Assembly (NCBI GenBank): GCA_902761665.1
Contig: CACWLA010000029.1
Location: 1 to 36,241, forward strand
Origin: an uncultured Lachnospiraceae bacterium
GTDB lineage: Bacteria; Bacillota; Clostridia; Lachnospirales; Lachnospiraceae
DNA length: 36,241 nucleotides
Direction: 5' to 3'
Shown: positions 1 through 7,240 of the stretch, in pieces
Layout of the letters: each line of letters begins with the position of its first letter
How positions within the stretch are numbered: position 1 is the first letter of the stretch
Made by a program: the position numbers and the translations under genes
The notes under the pieces: generated by a model
The model's database searches: none
The model's input: only the letters and a program-made list of their open reading frames with translations
What the model was told of the DNA's origin: nothing

Positions 1-50
1 TGCCGATATAAATCGACAGCGTCTCGTTTGAACTTGTAACTGTATCGCAT
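1..50 (-). CDS. IS3-family transposase OrfA, N-terminal fragment
   Basis: An ATG at 50-48 opens a frame reading MRYSYKFKRDAVDLYRQ before it leaves the window. This matches the characteristic start of IS3-type OrfA helix-turn-helix proteins (MKYSYEFK...CVELYR pattern), which bind the element ends and work with OrfB integrase, usually by frameshifting. Only 16-17 residues are visible, so the subgroup cannot be assigned. The purine-rich AAAGGGGG ribosome-binding site lies in the 3' arm of the upstream hairpin. Confidence 0.7.
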   Translation of the reverse strand, partial: MRYSYKFKRDAVDLYR

Positions 51-52
51 AA

Positions 53-94
53 ATGTACCCCCTTTGCTGGTGTTGTCCAGTAAAGGGGGTACAT
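53..94 (-). repeat. Inverted repeat at IS end, can sequester transposase RBS
   Basis: The arms 53-70 and 77-94 pair over 17 of 18 positions around the loop TGTTGT. In a transcript entering from the upstream operon (same direction, minus strand), the hairpin would bury the AAAGGGGG ribosome-binding site a few bases before the transposase start. Insertion sequences such as IS10 are known to limit translation from impinging transcripts in this way; that it happens here is an inference from the fold. Confidence 0.6.
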
Positions 95-129
95 ATCACA
101 GTGCAGCCTCTTATGCTTGTGCTGTAAGT

Positions 130-303
130 TTATTCAGGGATATCTTCTCTTTTGACTTCGACCGTGATCTTCGGCGTGCCGTAGGCGGGATCGAAAAGCC
201 CTGCGATGTGTGTCAGGTACCATTCCTGCAGCGCCGCTTCGTCCAGCTCGCAGCGCTCACCCTGCGTGACGATGGTCACTGTCGCGGTGATTCTTTCTTC
301 CAT
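130..303 (-). CDS. Small conserved-looking protein of radical SAM operon (57 aa)
   Basis: A 57-codon frame begins at ATG 303-301 behind a good ribosome-binding site (AAAAGGAGA, 5-6 nt away) and ends with TAA at 132-130. The product starts MEERITATVTIVTQGE and ends ITVEVKREDIPE: acidic, with two beta-strand-like segments flanking a predicted helix (residues 19-33) and a single Cys18. It begins 25 nt after the stop of the Cys-Ala tail protein, so it is very probably the third gene of that operon. I do not recognise a family. Size and position would suit a helper or recognition protein for the radical SAM system, but nothing in the sequence proves that. Confidence 0.65.
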   Translation of the reverse strand: MEERITATVTIVTQGERCELDEAALQEWYLTHIAGLFDPAYGTPKITVEVKREDIPE

Positions 304-327
304 GGTGTTCTCCTTTTCCCAAATGTC

Positions 328-1614
328 TCAGGCATTTTCTTTCCGCTTGCTGTCGATCCGGACGCGGCCTTCGTGGATGCTTTCCTTAAAGAAATCCTTC
401 ACGGAGCAGCCGGCGCGGCCGGAGGAGGCGCAGGCGCAGGCACAGGCGCAGGATGACGCGCAGGCGCAGTGCGATGCGCAGGCACAGGACGACGCGCAGG
501 AGGAGTGGTGCGATCCGCCGCCGGAACGGGTGCCGCCGCCTCCGCCTGAACGCGGCACGCGGACGGGAATGTTCACCACGTTGACGCGGATATAAGTGTT
601 CGGGGAATCGCCGTAGCGGTAGGTACCGGTGTTCGTGTAGCGTTCGGGCTTTTCGATCTGGCTTTCCTCGACCACTTCCTTGCTCTTGATCATGCTGCGG
701 CCGCAGTAGGCGCAGTTGTCTTTGCCCTCCTCACGCGGCATGCCGCAGCCCGGACAGAATTCATAGTATTCGATCTTCGTGCGGGTGATCTTCTTCTCGG
801 TCTTCGTTTCTGTACCGAAGCCTGAGCCGCTGAAGATGTACTTGAAGAATTTGACGACCACGATGATCGGGATGAAGATGACAGCCAGGGAAATGATTCC
901 GCCGATGATTCCCGCGATGATCTCGAAAGGATCCGAGGTGCTCGGTTCGGGATCGATGATGGGTGTGCTGCCGCCGCCTCCGTCAGCCTGGCGGTCGGGC
1001 GAGAAGCCGAAGGTATCGTTCGCGTACACGACGCTCATCGTATAGCGGCCGCCCGGGGAAAGGCTGTCGCGGAAGACCAGGTAACCGTCTTCCTGTGAGC
1101 AGTCGGGCTGCCAGGCGCCGGCTTCATCTGCATTCCAGCGGATCACGAGTTCGTCGACGGAGAAATCATCGAACCAGGCCGGCGTGAAGGTGTAAACGGT
1201 TTCGCCTTCCACCCATTTGTCGATCTGGTACATGTGGTCCTGGACCATGGAAAATTCAAACGTGACGATCTCGTTCTTGCTGTAGCCGCGGTCAAGATAG
1301 ATCGCAAGTTTGCTGCCGTTGTCCTTGATGCGTGAAATATTGGTGGTTATTGCAAAGATATCTTCGTGGTATTTGTTCGGAACGCCGAGGTCGATCCATT
1401 CCAGCTTTTCCTTGCCGCCGTTATCGTACAGGACCTTCCATTCGATGTGGTAGGTCATGAGGAGGGAGGCGTCGTCGTTCACGTCAACGGTGATCGTGAA
1501 GTTCAGGATCTCATCGGTCGGTGCGGCCTGCGCTTTCGTTCCCGGAAGCAGGAGAGCGATGAACAGGACTGCTGCAAGAAGCAGGGCTTTCGCGGCCTTG
1601 TTAACGGTTTTCAT
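328..1614 (-). CDS. Membrane protein with zinc ribbon and Cys-Ala-rich cytoplasmic tail
   Basis: The protein has 428 residues from the ATG at 1614-1612, chosen for its AAGGAGG site; the frame stays open 8 codons further upstream. Visible in order: a signal peptide (1-30, cleavage near AQA/AP), an extracytoplasmic beta-rich domain (about 35-205), a Gly/Pro linker, one transmembrane segment (about 231-256), a cytoplasmic zinc ribbon (Cys287, 290, 301, 304), a Gly/Ser-rich stretch and a tail from 371 to 403. Ten cysteines in the tail (373, 377, 379, 383, 385, 389, 391, 393, 395, 403) are mostly spaced by single alanines. The last 25 residues are charged. The start overlaps the stop of the radical SAM gene (TGATG). 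I infer that the tail is the substrate of that enzyme; the topology places both in the cytoplasm. The N-terminal part may be related to DUF2207-like proteins, uncertain. Confidence 0.85.
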   Translation of the reverse strand: MKTVNKAAKALLLAAVLFIALLLPGTKAQAAPTDEILNFTITVDVNDDASLLMTYHIEWKVLYDNGGKEKLEWIDLGVPNKYHEDIFAITTNISRIKDNGSKLAIYLDRGYSKNEIVTFEFSMVQDHMYQIDKWVEGETVYTFTPAWFDDFSVDELVIRWNADEAGAWQPDCSQEDGYLVFRDSLSPGGRYTMSVVYANDTFGFSPDRQADGGGGSTPIIDPEPSTSDPFEIIAGIIGGIISLAVIFIPIIVVVKFFKYIFSGSGFGTETKTEKKITRTKIEYYEFCPGCGMPREEGKDNCAYCGRSMIKSKEVVEESQIEKPERYTNTGTYRYGDSPNTYIRVNVVNIPVRVPRSGGGGGTRSGGGSHHSSCASSCACASHCACASSCACACACASSGRAGCSVKDFFKESIHEGRVRIDSKRKENA

Positions 1615-3011
1615 CAGCAGTACCTCCTTAACGGACACTCGCCGGTCATTGCGGACGAGAAGCTTCTGCGCTCACGGCAGACCTCGCTGTTCCAGATCGT
1701 TTCCCAGTCGTCGGTGAGCATGTTGCCGAGCGGGGCATCGGAGAGCCAGCTCTGGCAGGGAACGACGTTGCCGCCGGGCGTGACGGCCATGTTGGAGAGG
1801 CAGGCGCCGCAGGACGGGGAAGGAATGTTCAGTTCGTCGAAGACCTCCTGGCGGATCCAGCCGGGCGATGTGAAGGCGATCTCCATGCCGTTTGCGTGGC
1901 AGTAGGCGACGGCTTCGCGCAGGATCTTCTCCAGTTCCTCACTTGAAAGCTGCAGGGTCTCGGACGGTTCTTTCGCTGCGTTGCCGGTCGTGATCATGCC
2001 GGAGCAGGTCACGTAGATGACGCCTTTTTCATGCAGGTATTCGAGCGTTTTCACGTAGTCGCGGTTCAGGGTGCAGAGCGGGGTATTGATGCTGACGGAC
2101 AGGCCTTCGGCCAGGGCATTGCCGATACCGGCCGCCGTGTTTGCGAACTGCGGCGCGCCGACGAGCTTGTTGTGCACCTCGGGATCGCAGGAATAGAAGG
2201 TGATCTGGACGCTGTCCAGCTCCGCTTCGTGCAGTTTCCGGCAGTATTCCGGCGTCAGCTTGATGCCGTTCGTGTTCAGACGGGAGATGAACCAGCGCGC
2301 GTCGTGGATGAGTTCGAACAGGTCCTCGCGCATGGTCGGTTCGCCGCCCGTGAAGGTCACCTGCGGGATGCCGGCTGTTCGGCATTTCCGAAGGATCGTT
2401 TTCCATTCCTCGGTCGACAGCTCCGCCTCGTCAGCGTGGATCTGGCCGGCCGCGTAGCAGTGCACGCATTTCTGGTTGCAGTGCCATTTGCCGTCCTTCG
2501 TCATCGCGCTGACCATCACGTCCATGCGGTGCGGGGCGTTCATTTCGTCCGCGTATTCGCCGAGGCTCATGTAGTGGATCTCTGTCGTGACCGGTTCGCG
2601 GTACGCGATCTGCTTCAGCGTGGTGTAGATGGTGAAGATGTCGTTCCGGATGCGTTTCTTCGAAAGGACCGGAATGATCCCCTTCACGCTTTCGGCAGTC
2701 CTTTCCAGGATGTTCTGTACGTCCTTCTCACCGATCTCCTTACCGTCGTAGCTGTTCGTCATGCGGATCATCTCGGCAAGGATGACGGCATACACGAAAT
2801 TCACCGGCACGACGTCAGTGCCGTTCACGATCGCGATGCTCGGGTTAAGAACGTTTTCTTCCTTTTTCGGCGGGATCAGATGGATGCGGATCGCGCCCGG
2901 ACCGTTCGGATTCAGCGTGGTGTGCAGGACTTCGTTGAACATCAGGTCCATGTACTCCTGGATCTGCCGGACCGATTTGGTCTTGCGGAATAGTTTCGGT
3001 ATGGTGATCAT
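1614..3011 (-). CDS. Radical SAM/SPASM-type maturase
   Basis: The 465-residue protein carries the 4Fe-4S radical SAM motif C178-x3-C182-x2-C185 and the SAM-binding GGEP at 222-225. Its C-terminal region has Cys401, 404 (CGAC), 419, 445, 459 and 465, the pattern of a SPASM/twitch domain holding auxiliary iron-sulfur clusters. Residues 1-165 are an extra N-terminal domain that could bind a peptide substrate (RRE-like role), not recognised with confidence. SPASM enzymes commonly modify ribosomal peptides or protein side chains (sactionine and other thioether links, formylglycine). The neighbouring Cys-Ala tail protein, translationally coupled through TGATG, is the obvious candidate target. Translation starts at ATG 3011 with AGGAGG only 4 nt upstream. 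It has its own promoter at 3047-3075. The exact chemistry cannot be read from the sequence. Confidence 0.85.
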   Translation of the reverse strand: MITIPKLFRKTKSVRQIQEYMDLMFNEVLHTTLNPNGPGAIRIHLIPPKKEENVLNPSIAIVNGTDVVPVNFVYAVILAEMIRMTNSYDGKEIGEKDVQNILERTAESVKGIIPVLSKKRIRNDIFTIYTTLKQIAYREPVTTEIHYMSLGEYADEMNAPHRMDVMVSAMTKDGKWHCNQKCVHCYAAGQIHADEAELSTEEWKTILRKCRTAGIPQVTFTGGEPTMREDLFELIHDARWFISRLNTNGIKLTPEYCRKLHEAELDSVQITFYSCDPEVHNKLVGAPQFANTAAGIGNALAEGLSVSINTPLCTLNRDYVKTLEYLHEKGVIYVTCSGMITTGNAAKEPSETLQLSSEELEKILREAVAYCHANGMEIAFTSPGWIRQEVFDELNIPSPSCGACLSNMAVTPGGNVVPCQSWLSDAPLGNMLTDDWETIWNSEVCRERRSFSSAMTGECPLRRYC

Positions 3012-3046
3012 GTTGCCTCCTGACGGGTCTGTTTTCTTTCACTGTT

Positions 3047-3075
3047 ATTATAAAGGGCGGACGTCTTCGTGTCCA
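3047..3075 (-). promoter_or_regulatory. Sigma-A-type promoter of radical SAM operon
   Basis: On the minus strand, TGGACA (3075-3070) and TATAAT (3052-3047) are separated by 17 nt, a near-consensus promoter about 36 nt before the radical SAM start. The -35 box and the spacer lie inside the inverted repeat at 3052-3081, so the dyad may double as operator or as terminator of the preceding gene. Confidence 0.65.
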
Positions 3076-3081
3076 CCCTTT
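3052..3081 (-). terminator. Dyad between flippase gene and radical SAM operon (terminator or operator)
   Basis: The arms AAAGGGCGGAC (3052-3062) and GTCCACCCTTT (3071-3081) pair over 11 positions with one G-T. On the minus strand the hairpin is followed by TTTATAATAA, a poor U-tract, so termination of the flippase transcript would be only partial. It overlaps the promoter of the next operon. Confidence 0.5.
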
Positions 3082-3084
3082 GAT

Positions 3085-4089
3085 TCATATGCTTTCCTTC
3101 TTCTTTTTTCCGCCGATGAGGATCAGGAGGATCCCGACGGCGATGCAGGAAAGGTCGCGTATCCGGAAGATCAGACCACCCATGACAGCGGTCTCCATGT
3201 CGAAGCCCAGACAGGCAAGGGCAAGTACGATGCCGCCTTCGCGCGTTCCGGCCTGCATCGGGATCATGAAGAGGAGGTTCCCGATGAGAGAGGCGAAGGT
3301 CAGTACGAGGATACCGCCGCTGAAATGAATGTTGATCCCGAGATAAAGAAAGATCAGGAAATATTCCACGGCTTCCAGCAGGCGCGTTGCATATTCCAGG
3401 AGCACTGCCTTGTACAGCCGGCCGCGGTCCGCGCAGAATTCGGAATAACAGCTGTCCGTTTCTTCGAGCGTGTCACGGTGCTTTTCCGCGAGCCCTGCGA
3501 TCTTTTTTCCGACGAGCGGGAGCTTCGCAAAGAAGCTGACGGCAGGGACAACAAAGCCTCTTTTCTTTTTGCGGAAAAAGTAAATGACGACTGTGAGCAG
3601 GAGCAGCGCAGCGATGATCAGCAGTACGGTGGTCAGGGTGTTTCCGGGACAGCCGAGGGCGAAATAGACGAGAGCCCCGGTGATCCAGAGCAGCATGTGC
3701 CCGATCATGTGGATCAGGTTGAAGGTCATGGCGGAGGAAGCAGCCTTCCCGGCCGGCATGTATTCCTTCAGCTCAAGGATGCGGTAGGGTTCACCGCCCA
3801 CGATCCCCGCCGGCGTGACGTTGTTGATCGCAAAACCGGAAACGCAGATCCGGTACATCCGCGGGAAACCGACCGCGGACGCGGCTTCCTTTCCCATGAT
3901 GAGCAGGTAGACTGCGGTATGGATCGCATAAATGACCGCCCAGAGAAGCAGCAGACCGAGAAGCAGCAGGGGCAGGCGCGGGGTGAACAGCTCACTCCAG
4001 TCCGACTTATCGGGGACCGCCTTGACGGCAAGCAGAACGATGCCGCCGATCCCGATCAGAAAGAACAGGATACGGTATCTGGTCTTCAT
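3085..4089 (-). CDS. LPG-synthase TM / UPF0104-type flippase-like membrane protein
   Basis: A 334-residue polytopic membrane protein with about eight hydrophobic segments, ending in a basic KKKKES tail. The sequence FAINNVTPAGIVGGEPYR (about residues 91-108) and the later MIPMQAGTREGG are the conserved Asn/Pro/Gly- and Arg/Glu-containing loops of the lysylphosphatidylglycerol synthase transmembrane family (PF03706), the flippase half of MprF without its synthase domain. It probably moves a polar lipid across the membrane. Its ATG overlaps the stop of the CDP-alcohol phosphatidyltransferase gene (ATGA), so the two are coupled. This suggests it handles the lipid made by that enzyme; the substrate itself is unknown. 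Confidence 0.8.
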   Translation of the reverse strand: MKTRYRILFFLIGIGGIVLLAVKAVPDKSDWSELFTPRLPLLLLGLLLLWAVIYAIHTAVYLLIMGKEAASAVGFPRMYRICVSGFAINNVTPAGIVGGEPYRILELKEYMPAGKAASSAMTFNLIHMIGHMLLWITGALVYFALGCPGNTLTTVLLIIAALLLLTVVIYFFRKKKRGFVVPAVSFFAKLPLVGKKIAGLAEKHRDTLEETDSCYSEFCADRGRLYKAVLLEYATRLLEAVEYFLIFLYLGINIHFSGGILVLTFASLIGNLLFMIPMQAGTREGGIVLALACLGFDMETAVMGGLIFRIRDLSCIAVGILLILIGGKKKKESI

Positions 4090-5135
4090 CGGCCGGCTCC
4101 GCCCTTTCTCCAGCCGGAGCGTTTCGCGTCTTCCGGGAAAAACTCGGTCAGGATGCGTCCGGTCATGGCCTCATAGCGGGCCATCATGGCGTATTTCAGG
4201 CCTTCCAGCACGACGCAGACAAAGAGGAACCAGAAGATCTCCTTTCCGAAGAGCAGCAGAAGAAAGAGGATATAAGTCCTGAGGTTGAAGCCCAGGGTAT
4301 TGGTGATCTGGATCACTTTGCGGCTTTCGCGGATATAGCGTTCGGCGAGTTCTTCCGGGATGACGCCGCCGTTCTCATCGATCTTATCCAGCAGGTGCTG
4401 CGTCTGTTTTGCGCCTTTTTCCTGCACGGCAGTGTAGAGCAGGTAGATCTTCAGATAGAGTTTCCGGAACGGGGAAGTTCCCTCCGGAAGGGAGGCAAGC
4501 TCCTGCCGCAGATCTTTTGAGCGTGCGAAATAGTTGTCGTTCGTACCCTTCAGAAAATACAGGTGCAGGCCGCGGTAGTAGTCCGCTTTTCTGGCCTGAG
4601 AGGAGTGGCAGATGAGAGCCAGGACAATGACGATCCAGATGTACCAGGAAACGTGCAGCGTGACCGTCGGCGTAACGTCAAAGGATTCGCCCATCAGCCG
4701 GAAACCGAGCGCCAGATAGATCGCCAGATAGTTGGCCATGTCGACGGCGCCGTCAAGGACCCGTCCGAACGGGGTGCCCGAGTGGCAGAGTCTCGCGACC
4801 TGGCCGTCCGAGCAGTCAAGGACTGCCGCAAAAATGATCAGGGCAACGCCCAGCAGATTAAGACCGACTTTCTGCGGATACAGCAGGGCGGCGCCGGCCA
4901 CGCCGAAAACGAGGGACAGGAGCGTAACGGCGTTGGGGGACCATTTCATCCTGATGAACAGCGTGGTCAGCCGGATGGCGAGAGGGTCGTAAACGAAGAC
5001 GTCAAACGGGTCGTCCGTCTCGCTGGACTTGCGGGAAGCCTGAATGTCCTCCTTGAATTTCTTCGCGCGGGCAGCGGCGGCCTCCTTGATCTCTTCTATG
5101 TTGATCAGTTTGTCTGTGTTATGACGGGTACTCAT
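4086..5135 (-). CDS. CDP-alcohol phosphatidyltransferase family protein
   Basis: A 349-residue membrane enzyme with the complete family signature D107-x2-D110-G111-x2-A114-R115-x8-G124-x3-D128-x3-D132, which binds CDP-lipid and two metal ions and transfers the phosphatidyl group to an alcohol. The start is ATG 5135-5133 behind GGGAG, although the frame stays open 47 codons further upstream. It is longer than housekeeping PgsA (about 190 aa). It has an extra charged N-terminus of about 50 residues and a central soluble insertion (about 190-260) between membrane segments. The acceptor alcohol (inositol phosphate, glycerol, other) cannot be told. It is coupled to the flippase-like gene downstream, and a promoter lies at 5175-5202. 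Confidence 0.85.
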   Translation of the reverse strand: MSTRHNTDKLINIEEIKEAAAARAKKFKEDIQASRKSSETDDPFDVFVYDPLAIRLTTLFIRMKWSPNAVTLLSLVFGVAGAALLYPQKVGLNLLGVALIIFAAVLDCSDGQVARLCHSGTPFGRVLDGAVDMANYLAIYLALGFRLMGESFDVTPTVTLHVSWYIWIVIVLALICHSSQARKADYYRGLHLYFLKGTNDNYFARSKDLRQELASLPEGTSPFRKLYLKIYLLYTAVQEKGAKQTQHLLDKIDENGGVIPEELAERYIRESRKVIQITNTLGFNLRTYILFLLLLFGKEIFWFLFVCVVLEGLKYAMMARYEAMTGRILTEFFPEDAKRSGWRKGGAGR

Positions 5136-5174
5136 GATTTCTCCCTGCAATGCCTGTGGCAATAATACCTTTCC

Positions 5175-5202
5175 ATAATAGCGAATAATCCGGAAAAGTA
5201 AA
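5175..5202 (-). promoter_or_regulatory. Promoter of the CDP-alcohol transferase/flippase pair
   Basis: Minus strand: TTTACT (5202-5197), 16-nt spacer, TATTAT (5180-5175), about 40 nt before the start codon at 5135. It lies downstream of the terminator at 5250-5282, consistent with an independent transcript. Confidence 0.5.
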
Positions 5203-5245
5203 GCGAAAACGCAGGTCCGGCCGCAGAAAAAAGGAATTATCTGCA

Positions 5246-5282
5246 CGAAAAAGGCATGTGCCCGTGAAAGACACATGCCTTT
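5246..5282 (-). terminator. Rho-independent terminator after the 5307-5945 gene
   Basis: A perfect 11-bp stem (5250-5260 with 5272-5282, AAAGGCATGTG arm) is followed on the minus strand by CTTTTTCG. It ends the transcript of the two-gene unit 5307-7044. Confidence 0.8.
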
Positions 5283-5306
5283 GCCCTGTCCGGCTGGCGG
5301 GGCATG

Positions 5307-5945
5307 TCAGGCCCACTTGTCCTCGGAGACCGGGATGCGGATGTCCATGAGCAGTCCCTGGAACACCCAGATGAACCATTCGCCGGTGGAAGGTTTCCTG
5401 CGCAGCTGGATCTGGCGGGGGTTGTCCGCGCCGCCGCTCACCACGTACAGATACAGGTAGTTCTCGATGTCGCGGCTGTTCGGATACTCCACCATTTCGA
5501 CCGTCCAGGGATCCTTCGGTTTGTAATCGTTGGCCGGTTCCGCGCCTTTAAAATACGAGCGGATCAGATAGTCGCTGTCCGAGAGACGTTCTTGCATCAT
5601 CTGCAGTTCGAGGTTCGAGACCTCTTCCGGCCCCTTCAGTACGCTGAGCATGGCCTTGCCGTCTTCCTGATCGCTGACGAAGCGGAGCAGGGCGGCGACA
5701 GTAAAGGCGGCGACGGCGTACTCATCCTTCTGGTTAAAGTTTGGCATCGCCTTCATTTCTTCAACGTTCTGCGGGAGCTTTTCGAACTTCACGGTCTTGT
5801 GCTTGACGGAAGCCTTCTGCTTCGCATTCTTCACCGCGCTGTCGATGCCGCTGCTGATCCCGTTCTTCACCTTGACGGCGCCGCTGTGCAGGACGCCCTT
5901 CGCCGCTGCGCCGAGTCTTTTCATTAAGTCATCCAAAAGAGCCAT
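5307..5945 (-). CDS. Uncharacterised protein (212 aa), possibly DUF6935-like
   Basis: A soluble protein without signal peptide. It starts MALLDDLMKRLGAA, has a Lys/Ala-rich helix (about 1-50), a helical middle (about 60-125, including FNQKDEYAVAAFTVAAL) and a beta-rich C-terminal part ending around a WFIWVFQGLLMDIR segment. I recall proteins of this shape in gut Clostridia grouped as a domain of unknown function (perhaps DUF6935), but I cannot confirm the family. It starts behind a GGAGG site 23 nt after the ATP-grasp gene and is probably cotranscribed with it; a strong terminator follows. No catalytic motif is visible. Confidence 0.75.
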   Translation of the reverse strand: MALLDDLMKRLGAAAKGVLHSGAVKVKNGISSGIDSAVKNAKQKASVKHKTVKFEKLPQNVEEMKAMPNFNQKDEYAVAAFTVAALLRFVSDQEDGKAMLSVLKGPEEVSNLELQMMQERLSDSDYLIRSYFKGAEPANDYKPKDPWTVEMVEYPNSRDIENYLYLYVVSGGADNPRQIQLRRKPSTGEWFIWVFQGLLMDIRIPVSEDKWA

Positions 5946-5967
5946 GATCGTGTCCTCCTGTCAAAAA

Positions 5968-7044
5968 TTATTGCTTAAAGACTTCCCGCAGGATCGCTTT
6001 GGTATCTTCCCCGAACAGCGGTCCGTTGTTCAGCTGATGAAAGTCGATCTCACCGTCATAGAAATTGGCTTCGATCAGGACGGGCTCGCCGTCTTCCCGG
6101 AGCGCGATGTCCCAGGAGACCAGCCGGAAATGCGGGATCCGCAGGGCTGCCTTCTCTACGAAAGCGATGATCTTATCCATCCCGGGGATGACGATATCCT
6201 TAAAGGGAAGGCCGCTTGTCGGGTGATCCAGAAGCCGCTTCCCTGCATTGACGTAGGAATAGTATCCGGCTTCCGTGCAGTGACCGTCAAAACCAACGCC
6301 GCAGGTGATGCCGCCGCTGGAGGCGTTGTCGACCTTTGCGCCCGCAATGCCCATCCGCAGGATGATCGAGTAGATCTTTACGCTCCCGTCCGGCCGCAGC
6401 AGGGACAGCGCCCGGATCGTATTCACGCTGGATTCGTTGACCCGCGCCAGTGCCGGATGCTGCTTCAGCGCTTCCTGCACGACGATGTCCACTTTGATCC
6501 TGCCGACGGCTTCCCAGAACAGGCTGACGGCGTCTCCGGACTCGCCGGAAACGTAATACACGCCCTTTCCGCCGTAGGAATTGGTGGCTGCCTTGATGAA
6601 CATGGAGGAACGGCTCCAGATCAGGTCATCCATGGCTTCCCGGCCGATCGGAAGCCCTTCGGCGTCGAACCAGATACCGTTCAGCCGCTTCAGGTACGTC
6701 TTCGGCATCGCGATGCCCGCGAACAGATAGTCGTAGTAGCATTTGTTGTCCAGAAAACGGGCTTCCTTCGTGTTGTTGAAATACGGGTCGATATAGATGT
6801 AGTAAAGGTCTTCGGGGATGTATTCCCTGCGGAACACGCCGGATTTATCCTTCAGATAATTGTGATAGACGGTGTTGATGGTCTTCCCGGTCGTATTGCG
6901 GTAAAACAGGACCGCTTCCTTCTTTTCGTCTTCGGTCAGAACGTTTCCGCTTGCATTCTTTCTGGCCCGTTCAGCGAGACGCTTCGCCGTACCGGCTCTG
7001 CGGCGGTCCCTGAGGATCTTTCTTATCGGATCAAGACTGATCAT
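5968..7044 (-). CDS. Sugar-transfer-associated ATP-grasp protein
   Basis: A 358-residue enzyme with the layout of the ATPgrasp_ST family (PF14397): a basic N-terminal region, then ATP-grasp lobes. Recognisable parts are FIKAATNSYGGKGVYYV (about 150-166, Gly-rich ATP loop), VVQEALKQHP, the NTIRALSLL strand, SGGITCGVGFDG, and the metal/ATP-binding WDIALREDGEPVLIEANFYDG near the end (D, E, N ligands). Members of this family occur in polysaccharide and surface-modification clusters and probably join a carboxylate to an amine or hydroxyl; the substrate is unknown. It is divergent from the N-acyltransferase gene at 7241 and has a consensus promoter at 7081-7109. Confidence 0.8.
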   Translation of the reverse strand: MISLDPIRKILRDRRRAGTAKRLAERARKNASGNVLTEDEKKEAVLFYRNTTGKTINTVYHNYLKDKSGVFRREYIPEDLYYIYIDPYFNNTKEARFLDNKCYYDYLFAGIAMPKTYLKRLNGIWFDAEGLPIGREAMDDLIWSRSSMFIKAATNSYGGKGVYYVSGESGDAVSLFWEAVGRIKVDIVVQEALKQHPALARVNESSVNTIRALSLLRPDGSVKIYSIILRMGIAGAKVDNASSGGITCGVGFDGHCTEAGYYSYVNAGKRLLDHPTSGLPFKDIVIPGMDKIIAFVEKAALRIPHFRLVSWDIALREDGEPVLIEANFYDGEIDFHQLNNGPLFGEDTKAILREVFKQ

Positions 7045-7080
7045 TCGTTTGCGGTTCCTTTCTCATTCTTATCCAGTATC

Positions 7081-7109
7081 ATTCTGCCATAATTCGCGGG
7101 TCCTGTCAA
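7081..7109 (-). promoter_or_regulatory. Promoter of ATP-grasp/unknown gene pair
   Basis: Minus strand: TTGACA (7109-7104, consensus), 17-nt spacer, CAGAAT (7086-7081), 36 nt before the ATG at 7044. Confidence 0.55.
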
Positions 7110-7160
7110 TCGCGGGGACCTCTGCCGGGCGGCGTTCGGCGGCTTTTGCGGTATCTGAAA

Positions 7161-7189
7161 TTGCAAAAGCAGGCAGATGATGGTATAGT
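7161..7189 (+). promoter_or_regulatory. Promoter of the N-acyltransferase gene
   Basis: TTGCAA (7161-7166), exactly 17 nt, TATAGT (7184-7189), about 50 nt before the ATG at 7241, which has an AAAAGGAG ribosome-binding site. Confidence 0.6.
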
Positions 7190-7240
7190 TATGCATAATA
7201 CAGAGGATCTGCCGGTTCGGATCACGAAAAGGAGTTTGTC

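Larger units (their letters stand above)
1..94 (-). mobile_element. IS3-like insertion sequence, left end (partial)
   Basis: The edge of an insertion sequence that continues beyond the window. It contains the start of a transposase ORF read leftward and, just upstream of it, an 18-bp imperfect inverted repeat (53-70 against 77-94, one mismatch, 6-nt loop). The outer arm, read on the minus strand, is ATGTACCCCCTTTACTGG, which resembles terminal repeats of IS3-family elements. The outer boundary near 93-94 is an estimate; a target duplication cannot be seen because the other end is missing. The element lies about 35 bp beyond the stop codon of the small gene at 130-303. Confidence 0.7.

Noticed and set aside
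420-520. CRISPR-like or microsatellite repeat in the CAGGCG-rich stretch
   Set aside because: The periodicity is explained by alternating Cys and Ala codons of the tail protein.
2761-4176. A 471-codon plus-strand frame across the radical SAM start and the flippase gene
   Set aside because: It spans a promoter and terminator region and two recognised genes on the other strand.
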